Shown here: in pieces, positions 54,432 to 62,396 of the stretch
How positions within the stretch are numbered: position 1 is the first letter of the stretch
Layout of the letters: each line of letters begins with the position of its first letter
Made by a program: the position numbers and the translations under genes
DNA from: Synechococcus sp. ATX 2A4
GTDB lineage: Bacteria > Cyanobacteriota > Cyanobacteriia > PCC-6307 > Cyanobiaceae
Assembly (NCBI RefSeq): GCF_024346375.1
Contig: NZ_JAGQCV010000010.1
Coordinates: forward strand, 1-64,000
Length of the DNA stretch: 64,000 nucleotides
Direction: 5' to 3'
Notes under the pieces: model-generated
Seen by the model: the letters and a program-made list of their open reading frames with translations, nothing else
What the model was told of the DNA's origin: nothing
Database searches by the model: none

Positions 54432-54450
54432 GGGGGCAACCTTAATCCCC

Positions 54451-55026
54451 TCAACCGTCAGTTCCAGGGGGTGCCTGCCCAGGGTGCCACTTGATGTTGC
54501 AGCCGATGGCGGGCCGTTGATCGGGGTCCGGGGCCTGGCCGCTGAGCACCGCATCGAGCGCTGTTCGCAGCGCGCGGCCATCCGCTGGCTGGCCCGCTCC
54601 GGGGCGGCTGCCATCGAGTTGGCCGCGGTAAGCGAGCCGCTGGTCCGCGCCGAACAGGAAGAGGTCGGGGGTGCAGGCGGCATGGAAGGCCCGGGCCACG
54701 CTCTGGTCGCTGTCGAGCAGGTAGGGGAAGCGCCAGCCGTGCCGCCGACGTTGCTCGTTCAACCCCTCAGGGCCGTCTTCGGGGTGGCTGCGCACGCTGT
54801 TGCTGGCGATCGCCAGGATCCCGACCCGGCCGCCGTAATCGTGCTCAAGCCGGGTGAGTTCCGGCTCGATGTGCTTCACGAACGGGCAGTGGGCGCAGAG
54901 GAACAGCACCAGCAGCGGCTGGGGCGGCAGGGCGCTGCTGTCGTGCAGGCAGCCATCGAGATCGGTGAGCCGGAACGGAGGCAGGGCCGTGCCGAGCGGC
55001 AGCATCGTGGAGGGGGTGAGGGCCAT
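54451..55026 (-). CDS. AhpC/TSA-type thioredoxin-like protein
   Basis: The 191-residue protein has LVLFLCAHCPFVKHIEPEL, with Cys44 and Cys47 in a CxxC-like position, followed by VGILAIASNSVRSHPEDGP and HAACTPDLFLFG. It matches the thioredoxin-like redoxin family with a CxHC motif, common in cyanobacteria. It probably acts in thiol or peroxide handling. I chose ATG 55026, where the conserved part begins. It reads in the same direction as the aminotransferase gene, 19 bases upstream of it. Confidence 0.82.
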   Translation of the reverse strand: MALTPSTMLPLGTALPPFRLTDLDGCLHDSSALPPQPLLVLFLCAHCPFVKHIEPELTRLEHDYGGRVGILAIASNSVRSHPEDGPEGLNEQRRRHGWRFPYLLDSDQSVARAFHAACTPDLFLFGADQRLAYRGQLDGSRPGAGQPADGRALRTALDAVLSGQAPDPDQRPAIGCNIKWHPGQAPPGTDG

Positions 55027-55121
55027 GGCGGCCAGGCTCTGCGGCGGGACATCCGCTGTGATTGTGGCGTCTACGCCGGCGCCGCCACTGGGGCAGGATC
55101 GGCGCCCCCTGGTTCGCCTGC

Positions 55122-55769
55122 GTGAGCCCCTTGTTGTTTTCATGGCGCCGTCTTTTGGCGCGGCCGGCCCGGCTGAAAACTGTGCGGCGGCCGCTGGTGA
55201 GGCGCTTGCTGCGGCCCTTGCGGCGGCCGTTGGCGCTGCTGACGACCGCTGCCCTGCTGGCGAGCTGTGTTCCTGCCACCGACAGGGCCAGCTGGCGGAT
55301 CTTCCCCCTCCAGCGCCGCCAGCCCCATGACGGCCTGGCGGTGGTCAACCAGCCCGATGGCTTCGGCGTGCACCTCTGGCTCGAGACTGACACCCGCCAG
55401 CGGGGGGTCTGCCGGCCGCGCTGGTTGCCGGATCCGCCGCGGCTGTTCAACGGCAACGGCAGTGCGCCGTTCAGCTCCGGCCTGGCGACCCGCCAGGAGT
55501 TCTTTGAGGTGGTGGCCCGCGGCGATGTGCGCCGGGAGCTGAAGCGCCAGCTGGAGGCGCTCTGCCAGGCGCGTGCCCCGCGCAGCCGCTGGGAGTGGAC
55601 CGAGCCGCCCCGCAGTGCGGACCAGGTGAAGCAGGAGAGCTTCCCGATGCTGCAGGAAGAAGATCTGCTGCCCGATCCCAGCGAAGTACGGGCGCGTGAA
55701 GAGGCGCTGGAGCAGGAGGCCGAAGGTGTTGCCCCGGCCCCGTCTGCAGCTCCGGAGGCTGCGCCCTAG
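55122..55769 (+). CDS. Hypothetical lipoprotein-like protein
   Basis: The 215-residue protein begins with an Arg-rich stretch, then a hydrophobic helix ending LLASC, a lipobox with Cys49. The mature part has DGFGVHLWLETDTRQRG and a region with DVRRELKRQLEALCQ, then a Glu/Ala/Pro-rich tail. No family is recognised. The start is a GTG at 55122, in frame with others to 55062. It converges with the sfp gene, overlapping by four bases. Confidence 0.6.
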   Translation: MSPLLFSWRRLLARPARLKTVRRPLVRRLLRPLRRPLALLTTAALLASCVPATDRASWRIFPLQRRQPHDGLAVVNQPDGFGVHLWLETDTRQRGVCRPRWLPDPPRLFNGNGSAPFSSGLATRQEFFEVVARGDVRRELKRQLEALCQARAPRSRWEWTEPPRSADQVKQESFPMLQEEDLLPDPSEVRAREEALEQEAEGVAPAPSAAPEAAP

Positions 55770-56578
55770 CCCGAAGCTTCCGCCGCGCTCAGCTTCCCGC
55801 CGCCCTCAGCCCCTTGGCCCGTCAGCTCATGGCGGGCCAAGGCCACCGCCCCGCTGTAGCCCGCCGGCAGCAGCAGATTGCTGCAGGTGGGCCGATCGTG
55901 GCCGTCAAGTGGATCGATGGCCGCGGCGGCTGCAGGGCCATTGGCCAGGCCCTGCCCAGCGGCCGCCAGTCCGGTGCCGCCCGCCTTCAGGCGCGCCTCC
56001 AGGCGGCACCAGTGGTGAAAGAAGGCGCGGTGGCCCGCTTCAGCGGGCAGGGCTTCGAGTTTTGCCACCAAGGCGGCGGGAAAGCAGCGCCGCGCGATCG
56101 CCGGCCAGGCCGGCAGTGGCCGTTGCCGTTCCACATCAATGCCTACCGGCCGGCAGCGGTGGAAGGCAAGCAGCACCAGATCACCGGAGTGGGCCACGTT
56201 GAACTGCGGCACCCCCATGCGCTGCGTCGGGTCAGGCGAAAGCAGCGGTTTGCCGTGGCGGTTGGTGACCAGCTGGATCTCGCCGGCAGGCCGATCGAGG
56301 CAAGCGGCCAACAATTGCCGCAGGGCGCCCCGGCCAAGCGCGAAGCGTTCTTGATCATCCGAGCGACGCAGCCGCTGCAGTCGCTCCTGTTCCGGTGCGC
56401 TCAGCAGCGGCAGCAGGGCGGGCAGGGCCGCGGCCACCCCCGCCGTGCGCCGGTCGATGCACCAGAGGGCCGGTGGCGCCGCCGGGCTGGGGCCGAGCCA
56501 GCCGCGCTCCAGCGGGCCCACGGGGGGCCAGGGCCGCAGCGGCAGCGGCGCAGGCGCGCTCAACCGGCGACGGGGCAT
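55766..56578 (-). CDS. 4'-phosphopantetheinyl transferase (Sfp type)
   Basis: The 270-residue protein has NRHGKPLL, FNVAHSGDL (126-134), PVGIDVE with metal ligands Asp148 and Glu150, and WCRLEARLKAGGTGL with Glu194 and Lys198. It transfers phosphopantetheine from CoA to acyl carrier proteins. Sfp-type enzymes often serve both fatty-acid and secondary pathways in cyanobacteria. The gene overlaps the start-side end of the photolyase-like gene by 19 bases, so both are in one transcript. Confidence 0.9.
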   Translation of the reverse strand: MPRRRLSAPAPLPLRPWPPVGPLERGWLGPSPAAPPALWCIDRRTAGVAAALPALLPLLSAPEQERLQRLRRSDDQERFALGRGALRQLLAACLDRPAGEIQLVTNRHGKPLLSPDPTQRMGVPQFNVAHSGDLVLLAFHRCRPVGIDVERQRPLPAWPAIARRCFPAALVAKLEALPAEAGHRAFFHHWCRLEARLKAGGTGLAAAGQGLANGPAAAAAIDPLDGHDRPTCSNLLLPAGYSGAVALARHELTGQGAEGGGKLSAAEASG

Positions 56579-58041
56579 GGCCCTTCAAAGCCGGCCCACA
56601 CCGCCCGCTCGGCCCGCTTCCAGTAGCGGCTGAAGCGCTGCAGATCCACGGGGCCTTCCAGCTGGACGAACGGCTCGGGCTCCAGCACCACCAGCGGCAG
56701 GGCCGCGCCGATCGTCGCTGCCAGAGCCTTAAAGCGGGGATCCACCGCCCGGCTGGTGACCACCCCGTCGGCGCCGTGGCGGGCGGCGAAGGCGATCACC
56801 TCCTCCGCCACAGCACCGGCCCGGAGCGTCACCGGCAGATCCAGCAGGCATTCGTAGAGAAAGCCGAGCCGCTTGAGGCTGATCGCCGGGCCCTGACCGG
56901 CGCTGGCCTCGATCAGGGGCCGGTCGAACACGAACAGGGCCGGCCCGCCGGGATGGGCGCGCAGCGCGGGGTTGGCCTGCCCCAGCGCCTCGCCGTGGAT
57001 CCAGAGCACCGGCCGTTGCAGCCGGCCGGCCGGTGCGGCGGCGGCCCGCCTGGGCTGGCTGTCTGGCGCGCTGTCTGGCGCGCGGCTGGCCGGTGGGGAC
57101 TGGACCGGGGGCCGGATCTGGCTCTGGTCCTGCAGCGGCGCTTCCGGCGCTCTGAGCGGCGCCTCGCTGCGGAACAGCCGCTCGCCCAGCTGCTCGTAGC
57201 TGGCCTCGAACGGGCAGCCCCCCGGCCGGCCAGCGCCACCGCCTTGCGCCTTCGGGCAGGCGCGGCAGAAGCGGCCGCCGCTGAAGCGCTCCAGGTTGGC
57301 GCGGTTGAACAGGTAGGGCTTGGCGCTGAAGGTACCGGCCACCCATTGCCAGCTGAGGTTGTTGCTGGCCGGATCGCCGTCGAGCAGGTGCCGCAGAAAC
57401 CAGCGGGCGCCGGTCTGCCAGCGCACTCGCCGCCAGTGCACCAGGTAGGCCGCCAGCCACATCCGCGCGTGGTTGTGCAGCCAGCCCTCGTGCACCAGCT
57501 GGTGGCGAAAGGCATCGATGCAGGCCAGGCCGGTGCGGCCGCGGGCGATGTCGTCGGGCAGGCCTTCGCGATAGGCCGCGGGCGGCAGGCCGCTGGCACC
57601 CTGCTCGCGATCGTCCCAGATGCCCTCACCGAGCTGCTGCCAGACGCGCTGCCAGTAGTCGCGCCAGCCCAGCTCATTGATCAGCTTCTCGCCGCCGCTG
57701 CGGCCTTGCCCCCGGGCGGCCAGGGCGGCAAACACGGCCTCCCGCACCTCCGGCAGGGTGAGCACCCCGTGGCGGATGTAGGGGGACAGGCGGGTCACGG
57801 CGCCATCGAGATGGTTGCGGCTGGCGCCGTAGGCCACCGGGTCAAGGGCCGCCAGCGGGGCCAGCGCCGCCGCCCGGCCGCCGCGGATCGGGCTCAGCGT
57901 TGAAGTGTCCACGGCAGCAGGGTTGACCAGCTGGTGGCCGAAGCAGGCGTGCAGCTCGGCGGCCAGGGCCTGCCGGTCGGCGAAGGTGCGGGGCAGATCG
58001 CCGGTGGCAGGCGGCCAGGCGAGGGGGACAGCGGGCTCCAT
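56560..58041 (-). CDS. Photolyase/cryptochrome-like protein with reversed domain order
   Basis: The 493-residue protein has the photolyase FAD domain first: LSPYIRHGVLTL (85-96), ELGWRDYWQRVW (123-134), EGWLHNHARMWLAAYLVHW (185-203), LLDGDPASNNLSWQWVAGTF (219-238) and YLFNRANLERFSGG (243-256). A C-x2-C-x13-C group (259, 262, 276) follows, then a Pro/Ala-rich linker (290-340). The C-terminal part (343-460), with PVLWIHGEALGQANPAL and ALFVFDRPLI, looks like the photolyase Rossmann domain that is normally N-terminal. Function (repair, light sensing or other) is unknown. ATG 58041. Confidence 0.83.
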   Translation of the reverse strand: MEPAVPLAWPPATGDLPRTFADRQALAAELHACFGHQLVNPAAVDTSTLSPIRGGRAAALAPLAALDPVAYGASRNHLDGAVTRLSPYIRHGVLTLPEVREAVFAALAARGQGRSGGEKLINELGWRDYWQRVWQQLGEGIWDDREQGASGLPPAAYREGLPDDIARGRTGLACIDAFRHQLVHEGWLHNHARMWLAAYLVHWRRVRWQTGARWFLRHLLDGDPASNNLSWQWVAGTFSAKPYLFNRANLERFSGGRFCRACPKAQGGGAGRPGGCPFEASYEQLGERLFRSEAPLRAPEAPLQDQSQIRPPVQSPPASRAPDSAPDSQPRRAAAAPAGRLQRPVLWIHGEALGQANPALRAHPGGPALFVFDRPLIEASAGQGPAISLKRLGFLYECLLDLPVTLRAGAVAEEVIAFAARHGADGVVTSRAVDPRFKALAATIGAALPLVVLEPEPFVQLEGPVDLQRFSRYWKRAERAVWAGFEGPCPVAG

Positions 58042-58108
58042 GCCACCGATCGTGGCGCGGGCAGGGCGCCAGCGCTGCGGGAGAATCCCCCCAGCTCGCT
58101 CCCTGGAC

Positions 58109-58891
58109 ATGCTTCTCGATCTGCGCGGCAAGAAGGCCCTGGTCACCGGCATCGCCAACAACCGCTCGATCGCCTGGGGCATCGCCCAGCAATTGGCTGC
58201 GGCGGGCTGCGAGCTGGCGGTCACCTACCTGCCCGACGACAAGGGCCGTTTTGAGGGCAAAGTGCGCGAGCTCACGGCACCGCTCGCCCCCAGCCTGGTA
58301 CTCCCGCTCAACGTGCAGATGCCCGAGCAGATCGAGGCCGCCTTCGCCGCGATCCAGCAGCAGTGGGGCAGCCTCGATGTGTTGATCCACTGCCTCGCCT
58401 TTGCCGGCAAGGAGGAGCTGGTGGGCGACTACAGCGCCATCACCCCCGAAGGGTTCGGCCGGGCGCTGGAGGTGAGCGCCTATTCGCTCGCCCCGCTTTG
58501 CCGTTACGCCAAGCCCCTGTTCAATCCCGGTGCCAGCGTGATCACCCTCAGCTACCTGGGCGCCGAGCGGGCGATTCCCAACTATAACGTGATGGGGGTG
58601 GCGAAGGCGGCACTGGAGGCCTCGGTGCGTTATCTCGCCGCCGAACTGGGTCCCGACAATCAGGTGCGGGTGAACGCGATCAGCGCCGGCCCGATCCGCA
58701 CCCTGGCCAGTTCCGCCATCGGCGGGATTCACGAGATGATTCACAACGTGGAAGAGAAGGCCCCGCTGCGCCGCACCGTCACCCAGGAGGAGGTGGGCAG
58801 CGCGGCCACTTTCCTGGCCAGCCCGCTGGCCAGCGGCATCACCGGCCAGGTGATCTATGTGGATGCGGGTTACTGCATCAATGGCATGTGA
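58109..58891 (+). CDS. fabI: Enoyl-ACP reductase
   Basis: The 260-residue SDR protein has VTGIANNRSIAWGIAQQL, LIHCLAFAGKEEL and the FabI active pair Tyr159-x6-Lys166, with Tyr149 also typical. It ends AGYCINGM. It reduces the last double bond in each fatty-acid cycle. It diverges from the photolyase-like gene across 67 bases. A hairpin overlaps its stop codon. Confidence 0.95.
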   Translation: MLLDLRGKKALVTGIANNRSIAWGIAQQLAAAGCELAVTYLPDDKGRFEGKVRELTAPLAPSLVLPLNVQMPEQIEAAFAAIQQQWGSLDVLIHCLAFAGKEELVGDYSAITPEGFGRALEVSAYSLAPLCRYAKPLFNPGASVITLSYLGAERAIPNYNVMGVAKAALEASVRYLAAELGPDNQVRVNAISAGPIRTLASSAIGGIHEMIHNVEEKAPLRRTVTQEEVGSAATFLASPLASGITGQVIYVDAGYCINGM

Positions 58892-58900
58892 GGACATGCC
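58883..58900 (+). terminator. Hairpin at end of fabI
   Basis: GGCATGT and ACATGCC form a 7-bp stem with loop GAGG that includes the stop codon, followed by GGTTTC. The T tract is short, so termination is possible but weak. Confidence 0.4.
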
Positions 58901-58913
58901 GGTTTCAGTGACG

Positions 58914-58925
58914 CAGTGATCACTG
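58914..58925. promoter_or_regulatory. 12-base perfect palindrome
   Basis: CAGTGATCACTG lies just before the presumed GTG start of the DUF1800 gene. A dimeric repressor could bind it, but chance palindromes of this length occur, and no second copy was noticed. Confidence 0.3.
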
Positions 58926-58929
58926 TTGT

Positions 58930-60285
58930 GTGACTGAACGAAGACTGAGTTTCCGACCTGTAGGAAAGGCGGACAAGGTCTTTATCTTATGCATCTACCG
59001 GCAAAAGGCTGATGTTCGTAGGTTTCCTGCCCCATCCTCTGCGATGGCGCCAGCACGATGTTTCGCGCTCAGGGGCACGGTCTCCATGGTGATTCCCCTT
59101 CTGGCTCAAGGGCAGGTTCGGCGCATCGGCGCAGCCCCTCTTGCAGGCTCTCCGGCAGCTCCTGACCCTCTTGACCTGCAGGAGCCAGCGAATACCTGTG
59201 CCACGCTTTCGAAGGGGCGCCTGCAGAACCGCTGTCGCGGCAGGCTTCGCAACCGGCGCGCGGCTCTTGTGCAAACCGCCTGGTTGGAGCGCCTGGTTTT
59301 CGGCCCCACTCCGGTGGACGACCGTTTGATCCAGCTGTGGCTCGGGATCTTCCCGGTCAACTGGCGGCAACTGACAAATCCCATGCTGTTGCTCGACCAG
59401 ATCGCTGCCATTCGATCCCAGCTGCCCAACGGTTTCGCCGATCTGCTTGGGGCCATGGTGAACAATGCTGCCCTGCAGATCTCTCTCGACGGACTCAAAA
59501 GCCATCGGCGCAAGCCCAATGAAAATCTGGGGCGCGAACTGCTTGAACTCTTCTCTCTTGGCATCGGCAATTACACAGAAAAGGACGTGATCGAAGCGGC
59601 CCGTGCCCTCACGGGCTATCGCCTGCAGCCCGATGGCAGCCTTGCTCTGGATCCCCGCCGCCACGACGCCGGTCACAAAACAATTTTCGGACGCACCGAA
59701 CCGTTTGATGGCCCTTCGCTTGTGGCCTGGCTGTGTCAGCAGCCCGCAACTGCCCGTCACATCACCGGCAGGGTCTGGGAGCGGCTGGTGGGCCCGCTGC
59801 CGTCCTTGGCCCGGATCACCGCAATCGCCACAGCCTGGCAGGAGCAGCAACTCTCGCTGCCCTGGCTGATGGCCACGCTGCTGGCTACCCCGGAGGCCGC
59901 CGCCAGCATCCGCAACGGCACCATGGTGCGGGAACCGATCGATCTGGTGATCGCGTCGTTGTCGTTGCTGGGAAGCCGACACCGCGAAGCCATGGCTGCA
60001 GCCAAGTCGAGCCTGGTCCGCATGGGTCAGGGGGTCTTCGAGCCCCCTTCGGTGAAGGGATGGCCCGTCAATCAGGAGTGGCTGAGCCTGCGCTGGCTGC
60101 AGGCACGTCGCAGGGGTCTGCAGGCTCTCCTTGCCAATGAGGAGGTGTGGGCGTCCCGCGCCATGGCCGAGGAACTTCCGGCCAGCCTCACCCCCATTCC
60201 GCTGTTGTCGCTGTCGCTGCCGGCCCCCGCCAGTCGCCAGTCCGTTGCCCTGCTGTTCGACGATCCCGTCTGGCAGCTCAAATGA
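58930..60285 (+). CDS. DUF1800 family protein with divergent N-terminus
   Basis: The 451-residue frame matches DUF1800 from about residue 115 on. KPNENLGRELLELFSLGIGNYTEKDVIEAARALTGY is unmistakable, and WERLVGPLP, VREPIDLVIASLSLLG and VKGWPVNQEWLS follow. The normal N-terminal LL-x-R-x-x-F/WG mark and the FW-NHF segment are missing; the matching stretch reads LWLGIFPV. The first 110 residues look unlike a protein domain, so the start (GTG 58930) and maybe the N-terminus are doubtful. DUF1800 is usually paired with DUF1501, as here. Confidence 0.75.
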   Translation: MTERRLSFRPVGKADKVFILCIYRQKADVRRFPAPSSAMAPARCFALRGTVSMVIPLLAQGQVRRIGAAPLAGSPAAPDPLDLQEPANTCATLSKGRLQNRCRGRLRNRRAALVQTAWLERLVFGPTPVDDRLIQLWLGIFPVNWRQLTNPMLLLDQIAAIRSQLPNGFADLLGAMVNNAALQISLDGLKSHRRKPNENLGRELLELFSLGIGNYTEKDVIEAARALTGYRLQPDGSLALDPRRHDAGHKTIFGRTEPFDGPSLVAWLCQQPATARHITGRVWERLVGPLPSLARITAIATAWQEQQLSLPWLMATLLATPEAAASIRNGTMVREPIDLVIASLSLLGSRHREAMAAAKSSLVRMGQGVFEPPSVKGWPVNQEWLSLRWLQARRRGLQALLANEEVWASRAMAEELPASLTPIPLLSLSLPAPASRQSVALLFDDPVWQLK

Positions 60286-61370
60286 AACGCCGCTCCCTGT
60301 TGCAGCTCAGCGCCGGTTTCAGTGCTGCTGCATTGCTCGATCAGCTTGGCGCCGCAGCCTCCCAGTCCAAGGCCCCGAAGGGCAAGGTCTTCGTCCTGCT
60401 CGACCTTCGTGGCGGTAACGACGGGCTTAACACCGTTGGTCCCCACAGGCATCCCCTGTATCTGGCGGCCAGGCCCCGCCTGAAGATCACCGATGGCTTC
60501 TCCTTGGGGCCTGAGCTGTATGCGCATCCAGCCCTCGCGCCCCTCAAGCCAGCCTGGCGCGCTGGACGCCTGGCGTTTGCCCTCGGGGTCGGATGGCGCG
60601 AGCCCAACCGCAGCCACTTTCAGGCGATGGACGATTGGGCGCGGGGCACGCCCTCCCCAACCCCAGACGCGGCCGGCTGGTTGGCCACCGCCATCCGCAA
60701 ACGCGGATCCCGTGGCCCGTTGGTGACGTTGGGGCCGACCGGAGCACCTGCCTTGGAGGGACCAGATGTCATCAGCCTGCAGCTGAACCAGGCCTCGTTC
60801 ACTGCTCCACCCTTTGCGCTTGCCAATGGCCGTTCGAGCCACGCCAATCCGGTGGTGGATAAAATTCTGGCCATTGAATCCTCCGGCAACAGGGAACTGG
60901 CTCGCCTGAGGAAGGCGCTGGCTCCTCTCCCGAAGGGGGTGAGGATTCCCGCCGGTCTGCTGGGCCAGCAGGTGGCCTTCGCTCTGCGGCTGATCGGCAG
61001 CGGTATCTGCCCGCCGGTGCTGCAGATGGCCCTGGGGGGCTTTGACACCCACGGCAATCAGTTGGCCGGCCATGCCCAACAACTTCGGCAGTTGGCAGAA
61101 GCCCTCGCCACTTTTGATGCGGCGTTGCAACGCATGCCCAACCGGCCCCCGGTCACCCTGCTCTCCACGAGTGAATTCGGGCGGCGCCTGCAGGAAAACA
61201 ACTCCGGCGGCACCGATCACGGCAGCGCCTCCGTGGCCCTGCTCCTCGGTGATCAGGTTCCCCACCCCTTCATTGGCCGCTATCCGAGCCTGGCCCGGCT
61301 GGATGATCGCGGCGACCTGATCCCTGCGATGGAACCGCTTGAGCTCTACCGGCGGGCCCTGGCCCTCTGA
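60282..61370 (+). CDS. DUF1501 family secreted protein
   Basis: The 362-residue protein begins MKRRSLLQLSAGFSAAALL, a Tat-like signal with two Arg, then VFVLLDLRGGNDGLNTVGP, RRLQENNSGGTDHGSASVALLLG and GGFDTHGNQ, all typical of DUF1501. This sulfatase-like family is exported and often partnered with DUF1800 in polymer or surface systems. It overlaps the DUF1800 gene by four bases (ATGA), so both are translated together. Confidence 0.9.
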   Translation: MKRRSLLQLSAGFSAAALLDQLGAAASQSKAPKGKVFVLLDLRGGNDGLNTVGPHRHPLYLAARPRLKITDGFSLGPELYAHPALAPLKPAWRAGRLAFALGVGWREPNRSHFQAMDDWARGTPSPTPDAAGWLATAIRKRGSRGPLVTLGPTGAPALEGPDVISLQLNQASFTAPPFALANGRSSHANPVVDKILAIESSGNRELARLRKALAPLPKGVRIPAGLLGQQVAFALRLIGSGICPPVLQMALGGFDTHGNQLAGHAQQLRQLAEALATFDAALQRMPNRPPVTLLSTSEFGRRLQENNSGGTDHGSASVALLLGDQVPHPFIGRYPSLARLDDRGDLIPAMEPLELYRRALAL

Positions 61371-61381
61371 GGGGTAGCGGG

Positions 61382-61600
61382 TCAGGTGGGGGGCTGTCCC
61401 TTCCCCGCCGACAGGCGCCCCACCACGTAGCCCGCCACGGCGCCCACCAGTGCACCCTGCAGTTGCCAGAGCTGCTTGCGAAACCGCCAGCGCGCAGCAC
61501 CAAGCTGAATGCCCACCACCAGGGCCAGCACCAGAACCACTGCCGCCACCGACCCTCCCCAGCCGGTTCGGGAAGGTCCTGAGGGCGTGGGGGTCGGCAT
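61382..61600 (-). CDS. Small hydrophobic membrane protein
   Basis: The 72-residue protein begins MPTPTPSGPS and has two hydrophobic stretches (VAAVVLVLALVVGIQLGAA and GALVGAVAGYVVG). A longer frame to 61666 is open. No family is recognised. It converges with the DUF1501 gene with a gap of 11 bases and diverges from hisB. Confidence 0.55.
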   Translation of the reverse strand: MPTPTPSGPSRTGWGGSVAAVVLVLALVVGIQLGAARWRFRKQLWQLQGALVGAVAGYVVGRLSAGKGQPPT

Positions 61601-61686
61601 GGTTACAGAGAAAGATGGCAGCGGGATGGCGGTGGGGCCAGCCAGGGGGAGACAGGGATCAGCCATGATTCGCCCAGGCCCAGGCA

Positions 61687-62349
61687 GTGTCGAGCGTGTC
61701 CGTATCCCGTCCCGGTTCCCTCCCCCTTCCCGGTTCCCTTCCCCGCAGCGGCGTGGTGCATCGGGTGACCGGTGAAACCGATGTGCGGGTGAGCCTGAAT
61801 CTTGATGGCAGTGGCGCCTGCCAGGTGAGCACCGGGGTGCCGTTCCTGGATCACATGCTGCATCAGCTGGCCAGCCACGGCCTGCTCGACCTGGAGATCA
61901 GCGCCCACGGCGACACCCACATCGACGACCACCACACCAACGAGGACGTGGGCATCGCCGTGGGCCAGGCCCTGGCGCAGGCCCTGGGGTCACGCCGCGG
62001 CATCCATCGCTTCGGCCATTTCGTGGCGCCGCTTGATGAAGCGCTGGTGCAGGTGGCGCTCGATTGCTCCGGCCGCCCCCACCTCAGCTACGGGCTCACA
62101 ATTCCGGCCCAGCGGATCGGCACCTACGACACCGAGCTGGTGCGGGAATTCTTCGCGGCGGTGGTGAACAACTCCGGCCTCACCCTGCACATCCGCCAGC
62201 TCGATGGCCTGAATTCGCACCACATCGTGGAGGCCTGCTTCAAGGCGTTCGCCCGGGCGCTGCGGTTGGCGGTGGAGATCGACCCGCGCCGGGCCGGTGC
62301 GGTGCCGAGCAGCAAGGGGGTGCTGGAGCAGGCGGGCGCCGCGCCTTAA
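61687..62349 (+). CDS. hisB: Imidazoleglycerol-phosphate dehydratase
   Basis: The 220-residue protein has [34 protein letters not shown] and [27 protein letters not shown], the manganese-binding repeats of the family. It dehydrates IGP in histidine biosynthesis. The start is GTG at 61687; the region before residue 20 is low-complexity. Confidence 0.95.
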   Translation: MSSVSVSRPGSLPLPGSLPRSGVVHRVTGETDVRVSLNLDGSGACQVSTGVPFLDHMLHQLASHGLLDLEISAHGDTHIDDHHTNEDVGIAVGQALAQALGSRRGIHRFGHFVAPLDEALVQVALDCSGRPHLSYGLTIPAQRIGTYDTELVREFFAAVVNNSGLTLHIRQLDGLNSHHIVEACFKAFARALRLAVEIDPRRAGAVPSSKGVLEQAGAAP

Positions 62350-62396
62350 CACTCCTTTACGTGATGATGGGAGCAACGCCGTCCTCTCGTCCGCTC

